From assembly GCA_030613835.1 (NCBI GenBank), contig JAUWLH010000110.1:1-5653 (forward strand): DNA of 5,653 bases. The letters run 5' to 3'. The translations under genes and the position numbers were made by a program. Positions 1 through 4,092 of the stretch are shown piece by piece. The stretch's first letter is position 1. Each line of letters opens with the position of its first letter. The notes under the pieces were generated by a model. It saw nothing but the letters and a program-made list of their open reading frames with translations. It was not told the DNA's origin and did not search any database. Source of the stretch: Candidatus Bathyarchaeota archaeon. Its GTDB lineage: Archaea > Thermoproteota > Bathyarchaeia > TCS64.

Positions 1-160
1 TGGGTCGTTTGAGCCTAAACACGAGGCCGGGGAACCGTTCGCGGTTGTACTCGACGTTTCTGAAGTTTTTCACTATGTCAAGTAGGTTGAATTTCTGGTT
101 GAGGGTTACAGACGCTACGACGTTTTGTATCGCTATTTCTAGGTCAAGTGTTTCAGCCAC
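1..160 (-). CDS. tbp: TATA-binding protein (TBP), N-terminal part, runs off the left edge
   Basis: General transcription factor that binds the promoter TATA box and recruits TFB and RNA polymerase. Reading the minus strand from a GTG at 160-158 gives 53 codons without a stop up to the edge. The segment INVVASV-like (seen as IQNVVASV, residues 11-18) and the stretch NVEYNRERFPGLVFRLKRP (residues 35-53) match the start of the first TBP repeat as I know it from archaeal TBPs, including the FPGLVFR core. An in-frame TGA lies three codons before the GTG, so the start can hardly be elsewhere. No good Shine-Dalgarno sequence precedes it. The gene is divergent from the cold-shock/HhH gene, with about 160 bp between them. 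The second half of repeat 1 and all of repeat 2 lie outside the window. Identity is close to certain; the exact start is very likely but inferred. Confidence 0.95.
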   Translation of the reverse strand, partial: MAETLDLEIAIQNVVASVTLNQKFNLLDIVKNFRNVEYNRERFPGLVFRLKRP

Positions 161-200
161 AACCGTTCACATATTTCCTGCAAACCCTACTACTAAACAT

Positions 201-221
201 TTCGAGTGATTTTTACTCGAA
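201..221. promoter_or_regulatory. Perfect 7-bp inverted repeat in the TBP / cold-shock divergent promoter region
   Basis: TTCGAGT (201-207) and ACTCGAA (215-221) are exact reverse complements separated by 7 A/T-rich bases. This size and symmetry suit a dimeric regulator site. The A/T-rich spacer read on the minus strand (TAAAAAT) could also act as the TATA element for TBP, about 50 bases before its GTG, in which case the arms would flank the TBP promoter. The repeat is seen in the sequence; the operator role is inference. A short RNA hairpin is an alternative. Confidence 0.4.
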
Positions 222-254
222 GAGCCACGTATTGAGAGGTATTTCCGAGTGATT
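203..254. repeat. Direct repeat CGAGTGATT, two copies 43 bp apart
   Basis: CGAGTGATT occurs at 203-211 and again at 246-254. The match extends leftwards as ATTT if one extra C is allowed in the second copy. The first copy overlaps the left arm of the inverted repeat at 201-221, so the region has CGAGT-type half-sites at 203, 215 (reverse) and 246. The start-to-start spacing of 43 bp is near four DNA turns. The second copy ends about 12 bp before the T/A-rich promoter of the cold-shock/HhH gene. Confidence 0.45.
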
Positions 255-265
255 CGAGCGCGTAC

Positions 266-287
266 TTTTTAAATAATGCATATATAA
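266..287 (+). promoter_or_regulatory. TATA-like elements for the cold-shock/HhH gene
   Basis: Two archaeal TATA-like boxes stand in tandem: TTTTTAAATA (266-275) and ATATATAA (280-287). Using the usual 25-27 base distance, the second would start transcription near 310, giving a leader of roughly 12 bases before the TTG at 322. The first would start it near 296. No Shine-Dalgarno sequence lies between 300 and 321, which fits a very short leader. Which box is used cannot be told from sequence. Confidence 0.55.
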
Positions 288-321
288 CAAACCAGAGAAT
301 ATAACCAGTGAGTTTTTTAAA

Positions 322-840
322 TTGAAAGGTACGATACAGAAATATTTCTCAAATCGAGGATTCGGCTTCATTGAAATAGATGGAAAGGAGGACAACATCT
401 TCTTCCACAGGTCAAACTACCCCGTGAACGAGATACCCGCCATAGGGCAAGATGTTGAGTTTACTATAGTTGACACCCCTAAAGGGAACGAGGCAAAGGA
501 GATCAAACTTGTAGCATCTATCTCAGATGCCCCCGAGGAAGAAGAGGTACAGGCCGAGGAAGCCCCTGCGGTTGAGGAAGAGCCGGAAGAGGAAGCTGCA
601 CCTGAGGAGGAGACCCCTGAATCGGAAGAAGATCTTGACCAGATGTCAGGTGTTGGACCTAAGTACCGTGAACTGTTGAAGGCAGCCAAGGTTAAGACCA
701 TAAAGGACATAGCGGGATATGAGCCTGACGCGCTCCTAGAAAAACTACTTGCAGTGAATCAGGAAGAAAACATTACAAAGCGACCACCGACACTAGCAAA
801 AGTAGAAGACTGGGTCGAGAAAGCAAAAAACACTGAGTAA
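322..840 (+). CDS. Cold-shock domain protein with acidic linker and C-terminal helix-hairpin-helix (DUF4332-like) domain
   Basis: The 172-residue protein has three parts. Residues 1-65 form a cold-shock (OB-fold) domain with RNP1-like RGFGFIEI (12-19) and RNP2-like NIFFH (25-29), the aromatic surface that binds single-stranded RNA or DNA. Residues 72-104 are a low-complexity linker in which 19 of 33 residues are Glu or Asp, with Ala and Pro. Residues 105-172 contain a helix-hairpin-helix, MSGVGPKYRELLKAAKVKT (108-126), followed by a WVEKAK tail, which resembles DUF4332-type HhH domains. Usual Csp proteins are about 65-70 residues, so this is a long fusion. The start is TTG; the nearest upstream in-frame stop is at 274-276 and no ATG or GTG lies between in this frame. 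It is divergent from TBP. A nucleic-acid-binding role (chaperone, or a partner of replication, repair or transcription proteins) is inferred; the target is unknown. Confidence 0.88.
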   Translation: MKGTIQKYFSNRGFGFIEIDGKEDNIFFHRSNYPVNEIPAIGQDVEFTIVDTPKGNEAKEIKLVASISDAPEEEEVQAEEAPAVEEEPEEEAAPEEETPESEEDLDQMSGVGPKYRELLKAAKVKTIKDIAGYEPDALLEKLLAVNQEENITKRPPTLAKVEDWVEKAKNTE

Positions 841-841
841 A

Positions 842-859
842 AAACGTCCACGGGCGTTT
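842..859. terminator. Hairpin between convergent genes, possible bidirectional terminator
   Basis: AAACGTC (842-848) pairs with GGCGTTT (853-859) with one T-G wobble, giving a 7-bp stem and a 4-base loop two bases after the TAA of the cold-shock/HhH gene. On the plus strand it is followed by T-rich DNA and by a run of five T at 890-894. On the minus strand the stem runs straight into six T (844-839), which suits the end of the hydrolase transcript arriving from the right. Archaeal termination relies mainly on oligo-T, so the hairpin itself may be secondary. Confidence 0.5.
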
Positions 860-953
860 AATATATTCTTTCTTAACTTCAATCAAGGCTTTTTACCGTT
901 CATACCTTTTCAATCATGAAATCAGGAGAAGGGTCCCAATGGCATTCCGATGT

Positions 954-1604
954 TTATCTCAGCCTCGACGCCTGCTTGTAGCTCTTCAGTACGTGGCTGT
1001 TGGCGTCCGCGAACACGGGTGAGCCATGCCCCGGGAGCATGACCTCACAGTCAAGCTCGGTTAGGCGCCTGAGGGATTTGACCATGTCCTGCAGACTGCC
1101 GCTCTCTCCGTCGTATCTGCCGTAGTACCCGTCCGGGAACACGGTGTCGCCGCTGATGAGTATCCTCGTATCAACGTTGTGGAGGCAGATGCACCCCGGG
1201 GTGTGCCCTGGCGTCAGGTAGACATCGAAGGAGCCGATCTCGGTCTCCACGACGTCCCCCTCCTGGAGCATGACAAGGGCATCCCCGAAACTTGTGGCGA
1301 TGTACTTTGTGTCCGCCTCGTGCACCAGTATCCTTGGCTTGACCCGGTCGAGGATCATGAACGCGCCCATGGCGTGGTCGTGGTGGGCGTGGGTGAGCAC
1401 CACCTGCTTGATGTCATCTGGCCTGAATCCAAGCTCCTCCAGCTGGGGAAATATGGGGTTCATCCTGTTCCCCACGCCGGTGTCGATGAGGGTGATGTCC
1501 TTGCTGCCGATGACGTAGATGTTGCTACACAGACCGTCCCCCACGATAAGGGAGACGTCCTTCAGAACCGGGTTGTATTCCTCTAGGCGGTGTACCTGCG
1601 GCAT
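954..1604 (-). CDS. Metallo-beta-lactamase-fold metal hydrolase
   Basis: The 216-residue protein is a complete, single-domain member of the metallo-beta-lactamase superfamily, probably cytosolic, since no signal peptide or membrane segment is seen. The dinuclear metal site is intact: THAHHDHA (71-78) supplies H72, H74, D76 and H77; TPGHTPG (131-137) supplies H134; SGDTVF supplies D153; and LPGHGSP supplies H193. IDTG at 40-43 is the usual early strand. Size and motif order fit glyoxalase II-like or generic thioester/ester hydrolases, but nothing fixes the substrate. There is no beta-CASP or RNase Z exosite insertion, so RNA cleavage is unlikely. The ATG start is preceded by a TATA-like box about 30 bases upstream and by no Shine-Dalgarno sequence, so the message is probably nearly leaderless and separate from the upstream membrane-protein gene. 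The gene is convergent with the cold-shock/HhH gene. Confidence 0.9.
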   Translation of the reverse strand: MPQVHRLEEYNPVLKDVSLIVGDGLCSNIYVIGSKDITLIDTGVGNRMNPIFPQLEELGFRPDDIKQVVLTHAHHDHAMGAFMILDRVKPRILVHEADTKYIATSFGDALVMLQEGDVVETEIGSFDVYLTPGHTPGCICLHNVDTRILISGDTVFPDGYYGRYDGESGSLQDMVKSLRRLTELDCEVMLPGHGSPVFADANSHVLKSYKQASRLR

Positions 1605-1631
1605 ATATATCCAGATGCCTTGATGAATCGT

Positions 1632-1640
1632 GGTTTATAA
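1632..1640 (-). promoter_or_regulatory. TATA-like box for the metallo-hydrolase gene
   Basis: The minus strand reads TTATAAACC across 1640-1632, just after the stop codon of the upstream gene. Its centre is about 33 bases before the ATG, which would place the transcription start near 1610 and leave a leader of about six bases. This fits the absence of a Shine-Dalgarno sequence. Confidence 0.5.
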
Positions 1641-1642
1641 TT

Positions 1643-2296
1643 CTAGCCCCGAACAAGCTGCACCTTTAGTACCAGGAACTGGTCCTCGTAAGCCGACTCG
1701 ACGGAGTCTATGATGAACTGGTCTGGTATGCTGTACGCCCTGTTAAAGCCGTTATCCTTCTCGCTGAGAAGGACTATCTCGTTCAGGTTGTCCTCAAGAA
1801 ATATGGTGTCCTTCAGTGCATCAGGGATCTCTGTGGTGATCATGTACTCCATGGTCTCCGTGACGTTACCCCCCGAGAAATGGTTCTCATTCAGGGTGTA
1901 GATTCCCTCATCCCACTCGTAGATCTTGCTCTTCTGGAGCGAGATAAATAATGGGAGCAGTGACGTAATGGCGAACATGGTGAAGAACATGAGGCTCATG
2001 AGCACCGCCGTGATGCTCGACACGTTCTCAAACACGAAGGGGAAAATGATTATTCTGGCGTTAATCAGCGGTATGAATGCAAATGATGTCACGAACACGC
2101 CGATCATCATCAGCAGGAATCCCCCGATGAGGTTGACGAGCTGGTTGTTGTTTGTGCTCCTCAAGGTCCTCTTGCCGCTGCACTTGATGCACTGGTCCTT
2201 CTCAACGTCGTAGCATCCCTCGCAGATGAATGTTCCGCACTTGCTGCATAGGATGTTCATGTTGTTCCGTCCACATATGCCGCACTTTTTGCCCAT
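1643..2296 (-). CDS. Membrane protein with N-terminal four-CxxC zinc-binding domain (unknown function)
   Basis: The 217-residue protein starts with a cysteine-rich module. Four CxxC pairs (C5/C8, C17/C20, C25/C28, C36/C39) could hold two zinc ions, like a zinc-ribbon, B-box or RING-type finger. Two hydrophobic stretches follow (about 53-78 and 92-120), then a soluble domain (about 125-217) that I do not recognise. The ATG at 2296 overlaps the TAA of the preceding gene as TAATG and has GGGATGG five bases upstream, pointing to translational coupling. A second ATG at 2305 is in frame and possible. A start as far up as 2386 is open but would overlap the upstream gene by about 90 bases and add a tail without likeness to the zinc module, so I reject it. 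The finger and C-terminal domain would probably lie on the same side of the membrane, given two helices. A role with its membrane neighbour is inferred only from the coupling. Confidence 0.8.
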   Translation of the reverse strand: MGKKCGICGRNNMNILCSKCGTFICEGCYDVEKDQCIKCSGKRTLRSTNNNQLVNLIGGFLLMMIGVFVTSFAFIPLINARIIIFPFVFENVSSITAVLMSLMFFTMFAITSLLPLFISLQKSKIYEWDEGIYTLNENHFSGGNVTETMEYMITTEIPDALKDTIFLEDNLNEIVLLSEKDNGFNRAYSIPDQFIIDSVESAYEDQFLVLKVQLVRG

Positions 2297-2547
2297 TAAA
2301 TCCATCCCATGATGCTCAGGTTCAGCGTGCTTGACACAAGCCAGACGAGGATAATGCTCGTTATTCCAAGGGCTGTTATGATCCACTTCCTGACGCCTGT
2401 TACCATGATGGGTATTGGTCCGAGGTAGAAAACGCCCTCCCTGCGGGAGACCTCCTGTGGTCCAGCCCTGAGGCTAAGATAGATCAAGAAAGCTCCGACT
2501 AGGGTGATGAGACCGCCTACAAGAAGGAACCCGCTGATAATTTCCAT
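2296..2547 (-). CDS. TIGR00304/DUF131-type small membrane protein
   Basis: This 83-residue protein has two membrane helices (about residues 4-26 and 55-76). Between them is a short polar loop ending in FYLGPIPIMVTG (40-51), the GPIPI-type signature I associate with the mainly archaeal TIGR00304/DUF131 family, whose function is not known. Length suits the family. The ATG is preceded by a strong Shine-Dalgarno sequence (GGAGGT) at five-base spacing. The stop overlaps the ATG of the zinc-finger membrane protein by one base, so the two are probably made together and may interact. The upstream nuclease-like gene ends 43 bases before the start, so all three may share a transcript. Confidence 0.85.
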   Translation of the reverse strand: MEIISGFLLVGGLITLVGAFLIYLSLRAGPQEVSRREGVFYLGPIPIMVTGVRKWIITALGITSIILVWLVSSTLNLSIMGWI

Positions 2548-2552
2548 TTTAT

Positions 2553-2558
2553 ACCTCC
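2553..2558 (-). promoter_or_regulatory. Strong Shine-Dalgarno site of the TIGR00304-type gene
   Basis: The minus strand reads GGAGGT five bases before the ATG at 2547, matching the anti-SD end of archaeal 16S rRNA well. It is the best ribosome binding site in the window and stands out because most starts here have weak sites or none. Confidence 0.8.
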
Positions 2559-2575
2559 ACGTATGGCTTGTCGCT

Positions 2576-2586
2576 GGGTTTTAAAC
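2576..2586 (-). promoter_or_regulatory. Weak TATA-like element between the nuclease-like and TIGR00304-type genes
   Basis: The minus strand reads GTTTAAAACCC in the 43-base gap. At normal spacing it would start transcription near 2555, inside or just at the Shine-Dalgarno sequence, so it may not be used as a promoter. Co-transcription from the gene upstream is an equally good reading. Confidence 0.25.
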
Positions 2587-2590
2587 GTTA

Positions 2591-3226
2591 TCATACGTTC
2601 CAGAGCGCGGCTTTCCCCATGTACTCATTGATCTCCCACTCCCTGATGGATGCGTTGTCAACGTCCACGATGTATATGCTATGTAGTCTGGCGTTCCTGA
2701 TCTCCTCAAGGCTCACAGGTGGGTTAGTGTAGTACTGGTCGCACAGGGACTTGATGTATATTACCTCTTCCTCGGTTCGGAACCGGGGGGGCTTAACCAG
2801 GCTGGGGGGTATCTGCATGATATAGTACGGGGTCGTGGCTAGGATAAACTTGTTCGCGAACGCGCTGTAACGGGTGATCTTGCTGGTGACCCTAGCCCTC
2901 AGGTAGTTCACCGGGTCCAATGCGTGGGTTGGTGGAACAAAACCAGTCTCCACCTCGACTATTAGGCTGCCGAACCCCTTCTTGGCGTAGATATCTGTGC
3001 TGATGCCGTTGAGATCGTACTCCAGATTAACATTGAAACCGGTCTGCACCAGGAACTTGGCGCATATCAGCTCCATGACGCTGTGGTTGATCTTGACCTT
3101 GCGTTCCCTGTACATCCTGAAAAGTGAATCACGAAGGCCCAGGATCTTACGGTACTCTTCTTGGGAGAGCTCGTCCTCGATCTTATTTACGACGTAATCG
3201 ATGTCCTCGATGAACTTGTTAACCAT
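2591..3226 (-). CDS. Putative PD-(D/E)XK-type nuclease-fold protein (hypothetical)
   Basis: I do not recognise the exact family of this 211-residue protein. After a charged, helical N-terminus (1-45), the pattern resembles the PD-(D/E)XK restriction-endonuclease fold: a helix with E52 (SVMELICAKFL), a strand ending in D78 (GISTDIYA), and a hydrophobic strand with E91-V-E93 (SLIVEVETG). The usual third-motif Lys is replaced by Glu, an arrangement known in BamHI. K116 in a following helix is another possible charged partner. The C-terminal part (130-211) is unassigned. No membrane segment is seen. The ATG has GGGGGAG seven bases upstream and a TATA-like box at a spacing that predicts a leader of about 20 bases. 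It heads the leftward gene group and is divergent from the carboxymuconolactone-decarboxylase-like gene. There is no adjacent methyltransferase, so a classical restriction system is not supported. Nuclease activity is inference. Confidence 0.75.
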   Translation of the reverse strand: MVNKFIEDIDYVVNKIEDELSQEEYRKILGLRDSLFRMYRERKVKINHSVMELICAKFLVQTGFNVNLEYDLNGISTDIYAKKGFGSLIVEVETGFVPPTHALDPVNYLRARVTSKITRYSAFANKFILATTPYYIMQIPPSLVKPPRFRTEEEVIYIKSLCDQYYTNPPVSLEEIRNARLHSIYIVDVDNASIREWEINEYMGKAALWNV

Positions 3227-3267
3227 GCCGGAACTCCCCCAAATCTGACTTACGAGGTGCGTAATCG

Positions 3268-3276
3268 TTTATATAA
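3268..3276. promoter_or_regulatory. Palindromic TATA box, probably for the leftward nuclease-like gene
   Basis: TTATATAA (3269-3276) is a palindrome, preceded by T at 3268. On the minus strand it predicts a start near 3246, about 20 bases before the ATG at 3226 and just ahead of its GGGGGAG ribosome site. Being symmetrical, it could also fire rightwards near 3299. Confidence 0.55.
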
Positions 3277-3293
3277 CACACCAATCGGGTCAA

Positions 3294-3301
3294 TTATATT
3301 A
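3294..3301 (+). promoter_or_regulatory. TATA-like box for the carboxymuconolactone-decarboxylase-like gene
   Basis: TTATATTA is centred about 25 bases before the ATG at 3322, so transcription would begin almost on the start codon and give a leaderless message. It competes with the palindromic box at 3269-3276, which would leave a 20-30 base leader. Confidence 0.4.
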
Positions 3302-3321
3302 AACAATCCTCGTATAATAGG

Positions 3322-3639
3322 ATGATTCTTATGGCAAGAAAGAACGTTTGGCAGATCTTCAACGAGGAGACCCCCGGAATCACTGAGGCTTGGAACAAGA
3401 TGTCCGAGGCAATTAATATTGACGGTTGTCTGGACGAGAAAACCGTGATCCTACTCAGGATCGCAGTGTACTCGGCTATCCGTGATCCAATTGCTCTACG
3501 CCACTTCGTGGGCGTTGGCCTCAAGGCTGGCATCAGCAAGAAGGAGATCCAGTCGGCGGCAATGATGGCCACGGGCATCTCGGTAACTTACGGCGAGATG
3601 GTTATGCCAATCATCCAGGAAGTAGAGGAAAGCCTCTAA
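3322..3639 (+). CDS. Carboxymuconolactone-decarboxylase (CMD/AhpD-like) family protein without redox cysteines
   Basis: This small helical protein (105 residues, family-typical length) carries the CMD core: LLRIAVYSAIRDPIALRHF (44-62), then GLKAGISKKEIQSAA (66-80) and a closing helix. In AhpD-type peroxidase members the same place holds CxxCxxxH. Here the histidine (H61) is kept but the two cysteine positions are R54 and I57, so thiol peroxidase activity is unlikely; decarboxylase-type members also lack the cysteines. The one cysteine, C36, lies elsewhere. CMD proteins usually form oligomers. The substrate is unknown. ATG at 3322 and ATG at 3331 (giving MARKNVW) are both possible: the first suits a leaderless message from the box at 3294-3301, the second has a partial ribosome site (AGGATGAT) just upstream. 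The gene is monocistronic, ending in oligo-T inside the opposite gene. Confidence 0.85.
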   Translation: MILMARKNVWQIFNEETPGITEAWNKMSEAINIDGCLDEKTVILLRIAVYSAIRDPIALRHFVGVGLKAGISKKEIQSAAMMATGISVTYGEMVMPIIQEVEESL

Positions 3640-4052
3640 ACATATTTTTTTAAACCAATTTTTTCTAGAAAACCGAACGATTCTACCCTGTAGAGGTGGC
3701 TGACGCACTTGCAGTCGCTGCACCCGAAACGTGGAACTGGATCGCCATGCTCCGCAACTTGAGCGGCCATGAGGCACTCCAGCTTCTCCCCGTTAGCGTT
3801 CATGTATATGGACTCCATGGAGACCCTTGGGTCCCTGAGAAGGTAGTCAATGTGCCAGTAGGTCACGTCGTGCTCGCCTCTACTGTGTTTCAGATGGCGC
3901 TCAAGCCGGGGGATGAGGCTGTTGAGGGCTGAACCCACATAGATGTATGATCCATTCGGGAATTTGATACCACCAAGTGCGCCTACCTTGATTCTGATAA
4001 CATCCTCGACGTTGATGCAGAGGCAGTAGGTTCCCTTGACCGGCACACTCAA
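3636..4052 (-). CDS. GIY-YIG-like nuclease domain protein (COG1833/DUF123, Uri superfamily)
   Basis: The 138-residue protein matches the archaeal COG1833/DUF123 family as I know it. GTYCLCI (7-13) and YIYVGSA (36-42) supply the GIY and YIG strands. R49 in LIPRLERHL is the usual catalytic Arg, WHIDYLL (66-72) is a family hallmark, E92 in LECLMA fits the metal-binding Glu, and FGCSDCKCVSHLY (109-121) is the conserved Cys-rich end. It probably cuts or binds nucleic acid, but no substrate is known to me. The start is not ATG: TTG at 4052 or GTG at 4046 (two codons later). A TATA-like box at 4066-4074 would start transcription around 4043-4047, which favours a leaderless message from the GTG. The stop overlaps the end of the convergent CMD-like gene by 4 bases. 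Family assignment is strong; activity is inferred. Confidence 0.9.
   Translation of the reverse strand: MSVPVKGTYCLCINVEDVIRIKVGALGGIKFPNGSYIYVGSALNSLIPRLERHLKHSRGEHDVTYWHIDYLLRDPRVSMESIYMNANGEKLECLMAAQVAEHGDPVPRFGCSDCKCVSHLYRVESFGFLEKIGLKKYV
3645..3664 (+). terminator. Oligo-T terminator of the CMD-like gene, inside the opposite gene
   Basis: Runs of seven T (3645-3651) and six T (3659-3664) follow the TAA of the CMD-like gene within 25 bases and no stable hairpin is evident. Archaeal RNA polymerase stops at such T runs. They also form the Lys-rich last codons of the convergent GIY-YIG gene on the other strand. Confidence 0.6.
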
Positions 4053-4065
4053 TCTACGGGCAACC

Positions 4066-4074
4066 GGTTTATAG
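4066..4074 (-). promoter_or_regulatory. TATA-like box for the GIY-YIG gene
   Basis: The minus strand reads CTATAAACC across 4074-4066. Its spacing predicts a start at about 4043-4047, on or next to the GTG at 4046. The box lies in the 40-base gap after the M20 gene, so the GIY-YIG gene probably has its own transcript. Confidence 0.5.
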
Positions 4075-4092
4075 GGTTTCAGAAAGAGTGGT

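Noticed and set aside
9..209. 66-codon plus-strand open frame
   Set aside because: It lies antisense to the TBP N-terminus, whose protein sequence is clearly conserved; this frame has no recognisable features.
213..398. 61-codon minus-strand open frame across the cold-shock/HhH promoter
   Set aside because: It covers the promoter and is antisense to the cold-shock domain; no likeness and no ribosome site.
417..710. 97-codon Ser/Ala-rich minus-strand frame
   Set aside because: Its Ser-rich make-up is just the complement of the Glu-codon-rich acidic linker.
1179..1586. 135-codon plus-strand frame, plus the shorter 82-codon one at 1270-1518
   Set aside because: Both are antisense to the metallo-hydrolase, which has every catalytic motif; long shadows are expected opposite GC-rich coding DNA.
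954..1604. RNase J / CPSF-type or RNase Z ribonuclease
   Set aside because: At 216 residues it lacks the beta-CASP domain and the RNase Z exosite; a small generic hydrolase fits better.
2297..2386. Longer N-terminus for the zinc-finger membrane protein, starting at 2386
   Set aside because: It would overlap the TIGR00304-type gene by about 90 bases; the ATG at 2296 has a better position (TAATG) and upstream GGGATGG.
2591..3226. Restriction-modification or other defence system
   Set aside because: Only a tentative nuclease fold is seen; no methyltransferase, helicase, ATPase or toxin-antitoxin partner is adjacent, and there are no mobile-element marks.
3496..3777. 93-codon minus-strand frame across the CMD-like and GIY-YIG junction
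   Set aside because: It overlaps two well-supported genes and shows no family likeness.
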